A DNA stretch of 64,000 nucleotides from UBA8958 sp964571695 (GCA_964571695.1 CAZNDG010000001.1:1-64000), one strand, 5' to 3'; shown: positions 33,723 to 42,626, counted from the first letter of the stretch. Translations and numbers: made by a program. Notes: a model not told the origin generated them from the letters alone.

Positions 33723-34379
33723 TCATGGAATGTTCCCCGCCTTTTTTGCCAATAACTCGGAATTTTTGAACATCGCGGCGACTTCCCCGTCGTCCATGCC
33801 CGCCCCCCGGGCGATGAGGATGGCCGTTTCCTTTTTTACCAGATCCTGGGGTCCGTGGGTATCTGTATTCATTATCAGCGGCGCCCCATACTGTCTCGCC
33901 ATCTTGACGACATGACCGTTGGCGAGGCAGTGCCCCCTGCGGGTCGTCACTTCCAGATATATCCCCCGGGATGCCGCCAGGGCGACATCCTCCCCGTTGA
34001 TCAATCCCGGATGGGCCAGGATGTCGGCCCCGGCCTCCAGGGCGGCGCGATTAGTTCCCGGCATGACCGGCTCAACGATGGTTTCCCCGTGGACGACGAC
34101 GATTTCCGCCCCCAGCGATCTTGCTTCCAGGGTCAGAGGGGCGATGTCCCGGGGCGGCACATGGGTGAGTTCAATGCCGCAGATTACCGCCATTCCATGG
34201 GCATCGCCCAAAGCCCGGGCGACCCGGGCAATGCGGGGAATGATGAAATCTATGTTCGACGCATCACCGTGGTCCGTCAGCGCAATGGCTCGATACCCCG
34301 CCACCTTGGCCCGTCGCACCAGTTCCGCCGGAATCAGTTCGCCGTCGCTGAAGATACAATGGGTATGGAGATCGATCAT
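33723..34379 (-). CDS. PHP domain (histidinol-phosphatase-like) phosphoesterase
   Basis: The protein starts with the metal-binding motif MIDLHTHCIFSDGE and has ALTDHGDASN, GIELTHVPP, HPGLI and NTDTHGPQDL. These supply the His and Asp ligands of the trinuclear PHP site, so this copy looks catalytically complete. It is expected to remove phosphate from a small molecule. I choose ATG 34379 so that the family motif begins at the N-terminus; a TTG at 34436 would add 19 mostly basic residues. About 218 residues is normal for the short histidinol-phosphatase-domain proteins of Desulfobacterota. It opens the six-gene operon. Confidence 0.83.
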   Translation of the reverse strand: MIDLHTHCIFSDGELIPAELVRRAKVAGYRAIALTDHGDASNIDFIIPRIARVARALGDAHGMAVICGIELTHVPPRDIAPLTLEARSLGAEIVVVHGETIVEPVMPGTNRAALEAGADILAHPGLINGEDVALAASRGIYLEVTTRRGHCLANGHVVKMARQYGAPLIMNTDTHGPQDLVKKETAILIARGAGMDDGEVAAMFKNSELLAKKAGNIP

Positions 34380-34544
34380 TTCGGATTTCCGTTTACGTTT
34401 TGCCGCCCCTTTAACAGATTTATGACCGGCGGTCAATAAAAGGTTGCGTTGCTTTCAAAATTATTTAGATAATTACGCCTCACACAATTGATATTTTATC
34501 TTTTCCGTAGTAATTTGTTTCCGAAAGAAAGGAGGTTTTTAACG

Positions 34545-34943
34545 ATGCATACCCTGACGGTGAAAACCACGGCCCCGTTCGAAATGATCGACATTACGGG
34601 ACGAATAAGCGAAATCCTCCGAAAGGAAAAGATCCGGGACGGGATCTGTCACATCTTCGTCGCCCACACTACGGCGGCGGTGACCATCAATGAAAACGCC
34701 GACCCCGACGTCCCGAAGGATATGATCGCCATCCTGGACCGCCTCGTTCCACTGCGGGGCGGTTACCGCCACGGTGAGGGAAACGCGGCGGCTCACGCCA
34801 AGGCATCCTTGCTTGGCGCCTCGGAAGCGGTGCTCGTCGAAAACGGACGCCTGGTTCTGGGCACCTGGCAGGGAATTTTTTTCTGCGAGTTCGACGGGCC
34901 CCGGACGCGCAAGGTGTATGTAAAGACGATCGCCGACACATGA
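34545..34943 (+). CDS. YjbQ family protein (secondary thiamine-phosphate synthase enzyme)
   Basis: The 132-residue protein matches the YjbQ/UPF0047 family: ICHIFVAHTTAAVTINENAD, then YRHGEGNAAAHAKASLLGAS and GTWQGIFFCEFDGPR. The conserved His residues are thought to bind a metal and substrate. Some members have weak thiamine-phosphate synthase activity; the main role is unclear. The start is ATG 34545 with an excellent AAAGGAGG 9 bases upstream, rather than ATG 34488, which gives a non-conserved extension. It overlaps the MFS gene start by 4 bases (ATGA). Confidence 0.9.
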   Translation: MHTLTVKTTAPFEMIDITGRISEILRKEKIRDGICHIFVAHTTAAVTINENADPDVPKDMIAILDRLVPLRGGYRHGEGNAAAHAKASLLGASEAVLVENGRLVLGTWQGIFFCEFDGPRTRKVYVKTIADT

Positions 34944-36406
34944 TCGCCCATAGCGAGGACATGACGACGCGGGCCGATAAAAAACGGACCCGCTGGATGG
35001 TCTTCAGTGTCGCCTTCGCCGTGTTCATGGTGCGCCTGGACGGTTATGTGGTGAACATTTCCCTGCCCACCCTGGCCCGCTATTTCCAGGTCGGGGCCAA
35101 CGAAGTATCCTGGGTCGTGCTTTCCTACCTCCTCATCATGACGGGGTCCACGCTGATCTTCGGCAAGCTCGTGGATCGCCTCGGTTTGAAGAAGATCTTT
35201 CTCGGCGGGTACGGACTTTTTACCCTGGGATCCCTCCTGTGCGGACTTGCCCCGACGATCCTGCTGCTGAATGCCGCCCGGGCGCTTCAAGGGGCCGGCG
35301 GCGCCATGATGGTTACCGCGGGAATGGCGGGGATTCCCCACTATCTGCCTAAAAATATCGTCGGCTGGGCCTTCGGGATCTGCTCCCTGGCCAATTCCCT
35401 GGGCATAATGGTCGGCGCCCCGCTCGGCGGCCTCATCACCGGCTTTTTCTCCTGGCGTTGGATCTTTCTCATCAATATCCCCGTGGGGTTTTTGGCCTTG
35501 ATCATCGCCATGAAGAATTTGCCCCCCGATCGCCGCCGATACCATGTCCCGGCCATCCCTTCTTTCGATGTGACGGGATCGCTTTTGAGTTTTATCGGTC
35601 TCTCCGCGCTGGTATTCGCCTTCAGTATGGGTAACGATATGGGCTGGACGGACAGGATCATTGTCATAGCAATGACGGTCGGCATTGTCTCCCTCGTCGC
35701 CTTCTTCTTTCATGAGCAAAAGACCCCGGACCCGATCCTGAATCTGACGCTGTTCCGGGACTGGAACCTGACCCTGGCCATCACGATCACCTCGCTCGCC
35801 CTGATGCTCCTGGCGGGAGGCAACTTCCTTGTCCCCTTTTATCTGGAGATAGTCAAGGGACTGCGTCCTGAGCATGTGGGGGCCGTAGTGATGATCTACT
35901 CGCTCGTTTACATGCCGATCGGACCTTACGCCGGCAAGCTTTCCGACCGTGTGGATCCGCGCCGCCTCTGCACGTTAGCCATGGCGCTGGCCTTTGTCGC
36001 CTGCATCCTCTTTGCCTTTACCATCCCCGAACCGGGACTGTGGCCGGCGGTGATTTACCTGGTCCTGCTGGCCGTGGCCTATGCCTTTTTCTTCCCGGCC
36101 AACAACAATCTCGTCATGTCCCTGGCGCCGCCGGAAAGCCAGGGGGCCGCGGCAGCCATTTACAACACCGTCATGAACGTCGGAATGGTTTTCGGGGTTT
36201 GTCTGTTCGAAGGTTCTTTTTCCCAGTCCCTGCCGCCGGGGTTATCGATCCGGGATCTTCACGAGCATATCGGTGACGATACCATGGCCGCCGTTTCCAG
36301 TTCCTTCCAGGGCGCCTTCTTTATCGGCGCCTTCTTCAGCCTGGCGGCCCTTGCCCTTTCCTTCCTCTCCGGGAGATGGAGGAGCGCCGCGGCGCGCCGC
36401 CGTTAA
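34940..36406 (+). CDS. MFS drug exporter, DHA2 (EmrB/QacA-like) family
   Basis: This is a 14-helix-type major facilitator, predicted to export drugs or metabolites by proton antiport. It has the DHA2 pattern: the first helix with VRLDGYVVNISLPTLARYF, motif A-like GKLVDRLGLKKIFLGG, and motif C-like LGIMVGAPLGGLITGFFSWRW in TM5. At 488 residues the length is usual. Asp in TM1 (VRLDGYVVNISLP) is in the position of the substrate/proton residue. Its last 165 bases overlap the convergent rsmA gene on the other strand. Confidence 0.88.
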   Translation: MIAHSEDMTTRADKKRTRWMVFSVAFAVFMVRLDGYVVNISLPTLARYFQVGANEVSWVVLSYLLIMTGSTLIFGKLVDRLGLKKIFLGGYGLFTLGSLLCGLAPTILLLNAARALQGAGGAMMVTAGMAGIPHYLPKNIVGWAFGICSLANSLGIMVGAPLGGLITGFFSWRWIFLINIPVGFLALIIAMKNLPPDRRRYHVPAIPSFDVTGSLLSFIGLSALVFAFSMGNDMGWTDRIIVIAMTVGIVSLVAFFFHEQKTPDPILNLTLFRDWNLTLAITITSLALMLLAGGNFLVPFYLEIVKGLRPEHVGAVVMIYSLVYMPIGPYAGKLSDRVDPRRLCTLAMALAFVACILFAFTIPEPGLWPAVIYLVLLAVAYAFFFPANNNLVMSLAPPESQGAAAAIYNTVMNVGMVFGVCLFEGSFSQSLPPGLSIRDLHEHIGDDTMAAVSSSFQGAFFIGAFFSLAALALSFLSGRWRSAAARRR

Positions 36407-37234
36407 TTCGTTACTCAGCAGTCCCAGGGTTTCCACGGCCAGCATCTCGGCACGGATCCGTCCATCCAGACCCCACTTCTCCATCGCCTTCTCCAGATCC
36501 TCCTGCTTGCAACCGAGTCCCGAAGCGGCACGTAGGTTGTTGGCGAGGGTCTTGCGACGCTGGGCAAAGGCCGCCTTGACCAGCCGGGAAAAATGATTTT
36601 CATCGGACAACTCTATCAGGGGCCGGTCCCGGAAGGTCAAGGAAACGAGCGAGGACATGACCCGGGGCCGGGGATAAAAGCATGGAGGGGGGACATCGAA
36701 CAAGTGTCCGATCCGGGCATACATGGTGAGTAACACGGTAGGGATGCCGTAAGCCTTCGTCCCCGGAGCGGCCGTGAGTCGTTCGGCCAGTTCCTTCTGG
36801 ACCATGAGCGTCGCGGAGGCGATGAGGCGCCGGTGCGTCAGAAGGCGAAAGAGTATTTCCGTAGATATTCCATATGGTATGTTTCCGACAATCTTTTTCC
36901 CTTCACCTCCATACCCCGCCAAAAGAGCGGCCAGATCGAGTTTAAGAATATCGGCATTTAGGATGACGACGTTGTCCCTGCCCCCGGCTTCTTCCTCCAG
37001 GACGGCAATTAGGTACGGATCGATTTCCACGGCCAGGAGTTTCTTTACCCGGGGCGCCATTAGCCGGGTCAGGATGCCGTGACCGGCGCCGATTTCCAAC
37101 ACCACGTCATTCCCCCGCAGGTCCGCCGCCCCGACGATTTTCCGGGCTACATTGTCGTCCTTAAGGAAGGACTGGCTGAAGCGCCGGCGGGGTCGCACGG
37201 CATGTTTTTTCAGGATTTTGCCCGCGGGAATCAA
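36242..37234 (-). CDS. rsmA: 16S rRNA dimethyladenosine transferase RsmA (KsgA), with long C-terminal extension
   Basis: The enzyme dimethylates two adjacent adenines near the 3' end of 16S rRNA. SAM-binding motif I is VLEIGAGHGILTRL and the catalytic motif is NIPYGIS (NIPY, as in the family). PRPRVMSSLVSL marks the C-terminal domain. The family would normally end near residue 275 (after LGLLSNELTA). Here the frame continues about 55 residues (RRGAPPSPGEEGKGKGRQAE...) of low-complexity sequence that is antisense to the end of the MFS gene. The extension is probably a read-through caused by a lost stop codon. The start overlaps the DUF2062 gene end by 4 bases. Confidence 0.9.
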   Translation of the reverse strand: MIPAGKILKKHAVRPRRRFSQSFLKDDNVARKIVGAADLRGNDVVLEIGAGHGILTRLMAPRVKKLLAVEIDPYLIAVLEEEAGGRDNVVILNADILKLDLAALLAGYGGEGKKIVGNIPYGISTEILFRLLTHRRLIASATLMVQKELAERLTAAPGTKAYGIPTVLLTMYARIGHLFDVPPPCFYPRPRVMSSLVSLTFRDRPLIELSDENHFSRLVKAAFAQRRKTLANNLRAASGLGCKQEDLEKAMEKWGLDGRIRAEMLAVETLGLLSNELTAARRGAPPSPGEEGKGKGRQAEEGADKEGALEGTGNGGHGIVTDMLVKIPDR

Positions 37235-37683
37235 GCCGCCTCCCCGTGCCGGACCGCCACCGCGAGGCGGCGGGTAAGGAAATATGCGGGAACGGCAAAT
37301 AACGGCGCAGTTACCAGTCCTCCGAGCAGCAAAGGAATGAGGATGTGCCGGCCGAGATTCATGATCCCCGCCACGGTAAGTTCCGGCATTACCCAGGCGC
37401 CCGCCTGGATGCCCAGAAGAAGGCGGCCCAATTCATATTGGCAAAAGTAGAACACCGGAATGGTCAGGGGATTGGAGATGAGCCAGGAGCCAAGGTACCC
37501 CGCCATGATATTCTGTTTGAAAAGGACGCCGACGGCGATGATCAGGGTGGTATGAAAGGGGATCGTGGGGGTGACGCCTATAAAGACGCCGATGGCCGTG
37601 CCCATGGCGATATGTCCCGGGTCTCCCCGGAGGCTGAGGAAGCGTTCATGAAAATCCCGGAGACGCCTTTTGATCGGATTCAT
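37231..37683 (-). CDS. DUF2062 membrane protein
   Basis: The 150-residue protein has the DUF2062 signature (GDPGHIAMGTAIGVFIGVTPTIPFHT, then SWLISNPLTIPVFYFCQYELG). It contains three hydrophobic segments, the last (ILIPLLLGGLVTAPLFAVPAYF) near the C-terminus. The family is a small inner-membrane protein of unknown function, often near lipid or cell-envelope genes. The start is ATG 37683, overlapping the tsaD stop by 4 bases; the longer start at 37704 is unlikely. It sits between tsaD and rsmA, all with 4-base overlaps, so they are translationally coupled. Confidence 0.85.
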   Translation of the reverse strand: MNPIKRRLRDFHERFLSLRGDPGHIAMGTAIGVFIGVTPTIPFHTTLIIAVGVLFKQNIMAGYLGSWLISNPLTIPVFYFCQYELGRLLLGIQAGAWVMPELTVAGIMNLGRHILIPLLLGGLVTAPLFAVPAYFLTRRLAVAVRHGEAA

Positions 37684-38687
37684 AGGCGTAATTCCAGCGG
37701 CCATCGTGAAACGGCATTCAAATCCATTCCGTCCCGACGGCCCGCACTCAAAAGCCGCTCGCCGGCCACGGCGATCATGGCGGCATTATCGGTACAAAAC
37801 ACCGGGGGCGGTATGAACACCTCTATTTCTTGCTCTCCCGCGTCGTTTTGAAAACGGGACCGTAGACGGCTGTTGGCCGCCACGCCGCCGCAGACCACCA
37901 CCCGTTGTATGGCCTCCTGAGTTGCCGCCTTCAAGGTCTTCCGGACTAAGACATCGACGATCGCCTCCTGAAAACCGGCGACGACATCGGGAATCTCGAC
38001 GGCGGAGAAAGGCCGCCCCTGTCTCTTCAACATGTTTAGCAGCGAGGTCTTGACCCCGCTGAAGCTGAAGTCCAGGCTGTCCCGCATGGCCCGGGGAAAC
38101 AATACCGCACCGGGATCCCCTTGTTTTGCCAACCGGTCGATAACGACGCCGCCCGGATAACCTATTTCAAGTAATTTTGCGGCCTTGTCGAAGGCCTCGC
38201 CGGCGGCGTCGTCGCGGGTCTGCCCCAGGGTTTGGAAGTCATCGAAATCCCGGACGAGATAGATATTGGTGTGTCCCCCCGAAACGACCAGGGCGACAAA
38301 TGGCAGCGCGGGTGGCGGGTCCATGATCATCGCCGCGGCGATGTGGCCGCTGAGATGATTGACCCCCACCAGGGGCAGGTCCCGGGCAAAGGCCAGGGCC
38401 TTGGCGGTGGAAAGTCCGACGAGGAGCGAACCGATGAGTCCCGGTCCCCGGGTAACCGCGATCCCGTCGATGTCATTCAGCCCGGCGCCGGCTTCATCGA
38501 GCGCCTGGAGAATCACCGGCACGATGGCCTCCGTGTGTTTGCGCGAGGCGATTTCGGGCACCACCCCGCCGTATTTGCCGTGTATCTTCACCTGTGAGGC
38601 AATTACATTGGAAAGCACCTTTATACCATCCCGGACCACGGCGGCCGCCGTCTCGTCGCAGGACGATTCTATTCCCAATACCAGCAT
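37680..38687 (-). CDS. tsaD: tRNA N6-threonylcarbamoyladenosine synthase subunit TsaD
   Basis: TsaD transfers the threonylcarbamoyl group to A37 of ANN-decoding tRNAs, working with TsaB and TsaE. The start is MLVLGIESSCDETAAAV, the family signature. Metal-binding His residues are in GVNHLSGHIAA, and SGGHTNIYLV and KTSLLNML follow. Length 335 is normal. A 113-base intergenic gap separates it from the divergent nadB. Confidence 0.96.
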   Translation of the reverse strand: MLVLGIESSCDETAAAVVRDGIKVLSNVIASQVKIHGKYGGVVPEIASRKHTEAIVPVILQALDEAGAGLNDIDGIAVTRGPGLIGSLLVGLSTAKALAFARDLPLVGVNHLSGHIAAAMIMDPPPALPFVALVVSGGHTNIYLVRDFDDFQTLGQTRDDAAGEAFDKAAKLLEIGYPGGVVIDRLAKQGDPGAVLFPRAMRDSLDFSFSGVKTSLLNMLKRQGRPFSAVEIPDVVAGFQEAIVDVLVRKTLKAATQEAIQRVVVCGGVAANSRLRSRFQNDAGEQEIEVFIPPPVFCTDNAAMIAVAGERLLSAGRRDGMDLNAVSRWPLELRL

Positions 38688-38800
38688 TCATCCTCCCCAT
38701 AAATATCAATCGGCTGCACTGATTTTCTTTTACAAAAGCGGCAAAAATCTATATAGAAATTCCGCGAAGTTGTAAATATCTTTCGAGGCAAGGCCTAAAA

Positions 38801-40408
38801 ATGGAGATACAAACCGATTTTCTCGTCCTGGGCAGCGGGATCGCCGGCCTGAGTTTTGCGATCAAAGCGGCGGATCTCGGCACGGTGGCCATCGTCACCA
38901 AGAAGGAAAAATTCGAATCCAGCACCAATTACGCCCAGGGAGGCATTGCCGCCGTTCAGGACGAAGCGGACAGCTTCGCCTCCCACATCCAGGACACCCT
39001 CGCCTGCGGCGCCGATCTCTGCCGGGAAGACGTGGTCCGTTTTGTCGTCGAGGAGGGTCCGGCACGCATCGAGGAGCTGGTCCAATGGGGGGTGCAGTTC
39101 ACCCGCCGTGAGGACGGTGGTGGTTGTCGCTATGACCTCGGCCGTGAAGGCGGCCATTCCCGGCGGCGGGTGCTTCATGCCAAGGACCTCACGGGGCGGG
39201 AGATCGAAAGGGCCCTCACCGATCACGCGAGTCGAAAGAGATCAGTCCATATCTACGAAAATTTCATCGCCATCGATCTGATCATGGAATCGTTCCTGAA
39301 GGGCGGCAAAGACCCGGAGGCCCGTCGCTGTCTTGGCGCCTATGTTCTGGATTTTCATAACAATCGCATCCATACCTTCAAGGCCAAGTATGTCATCCTC
39401 GCTACCGGCGGCTGCGGCAAGGTTTATCTGGTCACGACCAATCCCGATATCGCTACGGGCGACGGCATCGCCATGGCCTACCGGGCCGGCGCCCGGATCG
39501 CCAACATGGAATTCATCCAGTTTCACCCCACCTGCCTCTATCACCCTGATGCCAAATCCTTTCTGATCAGCGAGGCGGTCCGAGGCGAAGGGGCGATACT
39601 GCGCCTCAAAAACGGGGAACCGTTCATGGAGAAGTATCATCCCATGAAGAGTCTCGCCCCCCGGGACGTGGTCGCCAAGGCCATCGATACCGAATTGAAA
39701 AAATCGGGGGACGACTATGTCCTTTTGGACATCACCCACAGGGACCGAAACTTCATCCGGAGACGTTTCCCCAATATCTACGAGCAATGTCTTCTCTTCG
39801 GCATCGATATGGCAGAGGATCCCATCCCGGTGGTGCCGGCGGCCCACTATCTCTGCGGCGGCGTCCAGGTCAACCACCATGGCGAAACGAGCATCGACCG
39901 TCTGTACGCCTTCGGGGAGGTATCCTGCACCGGGCTGCACGGCGCCAACCGCCTGGCCAGCAATTCCCTGCTGGAGGCGGTCGTCTTTGCCCACCGTGCC
40001 TTCGTGAGGTTGCAGTCGGAGTTCCCCCTTGTCAAGGATGAAGACATTGCCATTCCCCCCTGGGATCCCCGAGAAGCGACGGAAAGCGACGAATCCATTG
40101 TCGTTTCTCACAACTGGGATGAAATCCGACGCTGCATGTGGCACTATGTGGGCATCGTACGGTCCGACAAGCGCCTGGAAAGGGCGCATCGGCGCGTCGA
40201 ACTGATCTCCTGGGAAATAGACGATTACTACCGAAATTTCGTGGTGACCCGGGACCTGCTGGAACTGCGCAATATCGCCACGGTGGCGGCAATCATCATC
40301 CGCTGTGCCAGGATGCGCAAGGAAAGCCGCGGGTTGCATTACAACATCGATTCTCCCGACCGGGATGATGTCCACTGGCGCCGGGACACGGTCATCGTCA
40401 AGTCATAG
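38801..40408 (+). CDS. nadB: L-aspartate oxidase
   Basis: NadB oxidises aspartate to iminoaspartate for NAD synthesis; in anaerobes fumarate serves as electron acceptor. The FAD-binding motif is FLVLGSGIAGLSFAIKAAD near the N-terminus. Family blocks include NYAQGGIAAVQ, GGHSRRRVLHAKDLTGREIE (active-site Arg/His), QFHPTCLYHP and GLHGANRLASNSLLEA. The 535-residue length is standard, including the C-terminal helical domain. No quinolinate synthase (nadA) is nearby. It is convergent with the lipoprotein gene, 11 bases apart. Confidence 0.96.
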   Translation: MEIQTDFLVLGSGIAGLSFAIKAADLGTVAIVTKKEKFESSTNYAQGGIAAVQDEADSFASHIQDTLACGADLCREDVVRFVVEEGPARIEELVQWGVQFTRREDGGGCRYDLGREGGHSRRRVLHAKDLTGREIERALTDHASRKRSVHIYENFIAIDLIMESFLKGGKDPEARRCLGAYVLDFHNNRIHTFKAKYVILATGGCGKVYLVTTNPDIATGDGIAMAYRAGARIANMEFIQFHPTCLYHPDAKSFLISEAVRGEGAILRLKNGEPFMEKYHPMKSLAPRDVVAKAIDTELKKSGDDYVLLDITHRDRNFIRRRFPNIYEQCLLFGIDMAEDPIPVVPAAHYLCGGVQVNHHGETSIDRLYAFGEVSCTGLHGANRLASNSLLEAVVFAHRAFVRLQSEFPLVKDEDIAIPPWDPREATESDESIVVSHNWDEIRRCMWHYVGIVRSDKRLERAHRRVELISWEIDDYYRNFVVTRDLLELRNIATVAAIIIRCARMRKESRGLHYNIDSPDRDDVHWRRDTVIVKS

Positions 40409-40419
40409 CTTCCCGGGAC

Positions 40420-41049
40420 CTAACGATTCGGGACAACGGGAGCCTGACCTCCCGCCTGCCATACCAGATCAACCTTCCCCAGGACGCTGGAAAAGACCAG
40501 GTGCTGGTCGATATTCGTCTCCCCGGCGGGAAACTTCACGATATAACACCGACCGTAATATTTATTGACAAAGGGGAAAAAGGCTTCGATCTCCGGGGTG
40601 ATCCGTTCCACCCTTCTGATCTCCACGGGTTCGTAACGTTTCCCTACGCCGTCTCTTAAAAAGACACTCCACAGGGAACCCTGCCGGTCGAGATCGTTGG
40701 CCTCCATGTTGCCGGTGTATGCGTAAACGAGGAATTCACGGTAATCGGAACCGGTCTGCATCCAGGCCTCTTCCCGTTCCTTTACCCGTGCTTCCGGCCA
40801 CTGTCGGACCCGGGCCTGTTCCTGGAGAAAGGCTTCGTTGAAGGCCGGGGAGCGATAGGTTGCGCTGATAAAGAATTTTGTCTCGAACTGGGAATGGGCC
40901 GTCATCTCCCGCGTCCATTCCCTGAGGCTCCGTTGGTATTCCTCGGATACACCCTGTTCTTTTATCATCTGGAGATAACCCTGGAGGTAGCCACAACCCG
41001 TGAGGATCAGGATCAGCATACATATCCACAGGGGCAGCACCTTTTTCAC
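40420..41049 (-). CDS. Putative lipoprotein
   Basis: The 209-residue product begins with a basic start and hydrophobic segment ending in the lipobox LTGC (about residues 17-20), then a probable membrane-anchored soluble domain. The domain is mixed alpha/beta with a Trp-rich RQWPEARVKEREEAWMQ helix and ends in a hydrophobic strand. I take GTG 41049 as start; GGGAGG is 7-12 bases upstream, and the GTG overlaps the stop of the preceding 32-codon ORF by 4 bases. The family is not recognised. The start overlap places it in a coupled unit with purB. Confidence 0.7.
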   Translation of the reverse strand: MKKVLPLWICMLILILTGCGYLQGYLQMIKEQGVSEEYQRSLREWTREMTAHSQFETKFFISATYRSPAFNEAFLQEQARVRQWPEARVKEREEAWMQTGSDYREFLVYAYTGNMEANDLDRQGSLWSVFLRDGVGKRYEPVEIRRVERITPEIEAFFPFVNKYYGRCYIVKFPAGETNIDQHLVFSSVLGKVDLVWQAGGQAPVVPNR

Positions 41050-41144
41050 GCCCGCACCTCCCCGCTCATCCAGTTGCGGATGGCCCGGCAATTATCATCT
41101 CCGTCCCAAACGGCGTTAAATATATCTTCGCCCGTCAGGATCAT
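41046..41144 (-). CDS. 32-residue ORF coupled to purB and to the lipoprotein gene
   Basis: An ATG at 41144 overlaps the purB stop in ATGA, and its stop at 41046 overlaps the lipoprotein GTG start in GTGA. The product is acidic and amphipathic (MILTGEDIFNAVWDGDDNC..., ending NWMSGEVRA). The double 4-base overlap is the hallmark of translational coupling, so the peptide is probably made. It may serve mainly to carry ribosomes from purB to the lipoprotein cistron. No family is recognised. It is too short to call by length alone. Confidence 0.45.
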   Translation of the reverse strand: MILTGEDIFNAVWDGDDNCRAIRNWMSGEVRA

Positions 41145-42478
41145 GCTTCCGTCCTTGAAGGCATAATCCCTCCACCTGCCGCTTCGGTTTCGAAGACCCG
41201 GCGGAAGATGAAATCCACCCGGCCCAGGAAATTTTCCGTCCGGAAGAGTTCCGCCAGTTGCTTGTCGTCAAGGAGGGCCCGTACCTTTTTGTCTTTTTTC
41301 AAGAGGGACAGGAAATCCTTCCCCTCCTCCCAGGCCCGCATCGCCTGGCGCTGCACGAGGGCGTATGCTTCTTCCCTGGTCATGCCCCTGGCGATCAGTT
41401 CAAGGAGGACCATCTGGGAGTAAATGACGCCGTGGGTAATCTGTAGATTGGCCTGCATCCGTTCCGGGTAGATCACAAGTTTTTCCACCATCCCGGTAAA
41501 CCGGGCCAGCATGAAATTCAGGAGGATCGTGGCGTCGGGGGCTATCACCCGTTCCACGGATGAATGGCTGATGTCCCGCTCGTGCCACAACGGCACGTCC
41601 TCCAGCGCCGCCAGGGCATAGGAGCGCATGAGTCTCGCCAGTCCCGAAAGGTTTTCCGACAGAACGGGGTTGCGTTTGTGGGGCATGGCGGACGACCCTT
41701 TCTGACCGGGGGAAAAATATTCTTCCACCTCCCGGACTTCCGTACGCTGGAGGAGCCTGATCTCCTGGGCGAACTTGTCCAGGGAGGAGGCGATGATGGC
41801 CAGGACGGTAAAGTATTCGGCGTGACGGTCCCTCTGGACGATCTGGGAAGACACGGGGGCGGGTTGGAGGCCGAGCCGGGCGCATACATATTCCTCGACA
41901 AAGGGATCAACGAAGGAAAACGTCCCCACGGCCCCGGCGATCTTGCCCACGCTGACCGCCGCGCGCGCCCTTTTGAGACGCTCCCGGTTTCGCTGCATCT
42001 CCCCGTACCAGTTGGCGAGCTTGAGTCCGAAGGTAATCGGTTCGGCGTGGATACCATGGGAACGGCCGATCATGATGGTGTCCTTGTGTTCATAGGCTCG
42101 TCGCTTGAGGACCTTGATCAGCTCGTCCAGATCCTTGATGAGGATGTCGGCGGCCTCCTGGAGGAGGCAGGCCAGGGAGGTATCAAGTATGTCCGATGAT
42201 GTGAGCCCCATGTGAAGGAATCGTCCGTCGGGACCGACCTTTTCCGTCACCGACGTTAGGAAGGCGATGACGTCGTGTTTCGTGGTCTTTTCGATCTCGT
42301 CGATGCGCTTCACATCAAACCCGGCCTTCTCCTTGATGATCGCCAAAGATGATTCGGGAACGAGTCCCAGTTTGCTCATGGCCTCACAGGCGAGAATCTC
42401 GATAGCGAGCCACTTCCGGTAGCGATGCTCGGGTCTCCATATCTTCGTCATCTTTTCTCGGGAATAACGGGGAATCAT
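41141..42478 (-). CDS. purB: Adenylosuccinate lyase
   Basis: PurB catalyses two fumarate-releasing steps in purine synthesis. The superfamily signature is GSSAMPHKRNP, carrying the flexible loop Ser. Other blocks are GLTSSDILDTSLA and GRSHGIHAEPITFG, with the substrate-binding and catalytic His. Length 445 includes about 15 C-terminal residues (AAGGGIMPSRTEA) beyond the usual end. The ATG at 42478 follows GGAGA. It is divergent from the CoA-transferase-GNAT gene across a 148-base gap that holds a promoter. Confidence 0.95.
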   Translation of the reverse strand: MIPRYSREKMTKIWRPEHRYRKWLAIEILACEAMSKLGLVPESSLAIIKEKAGFDVKRIDEIEKTTKHDVIAFLTSVTEKVGPDGRFLHMGLTSSDILDTSLACLLQEAADILIKDLDELIKVLKRRAYEHKDTIMIGRSHGIHAEPITFGLKLANWYGEMQRNRERLKRARAAVSVGKIAGAVGTFSFVDPFVEEYVCARLGLQPAPVSSQIVQRDRHAEYFTVLAIIASSLDKFAQEIRLLQRTEVREVEEYFSPGQKGSSAMPHKRNPVLSENLSGLARLMRSYALAALEDVPLWHERDISHSSVERVIAPDATILLNFMLARFTGMVEKLVIYPERMQANLQITHGVIYSQMVLLELIARGMTREEAYALVQRQAMRAWEEGKDFLSLLKKDKKVRALLDDKQLAELFRTENFLGRVDFIFRRVFETEAAGGGIMPSRTEA

Positions 42479-42562
42479 GGTCGGTTCTCCTGGATAATTT
42501 CTAACGATCGTAGCCGCTTGTCTAATACACTCCCGGCCCCGCCGTCAAGCTGTTCCTTTTGC

Positions 42563-42590
42563 CTTGACAAATCGGCCGCGCTCGCAATAA
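42563..42590 (+). promoter_or_regulatory. Probable sigma-70 promoter for the CoA-transferase-GNAT gene
   Basis: TTGACA at 42563-42568 is separated by 16 bases from AATAAC (42585-42590), which matches four of six -10 positions. It lies about 37 bases before the start codon, with nothing else between. Confidence 0.5.
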
Positions 42591-42626
42591 CGTATTGAAA
42601 ATAATGAAAAGGTGTTCCATAGGTTC

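Noticed and set aside
38801..40375. Long open frames opposite nadB (and similar ones opposite lon and clpX)
   Set aside because: High-GC codon bias creates such frames on the reverse strand; composition is not protein-like and the forward genes are certain.
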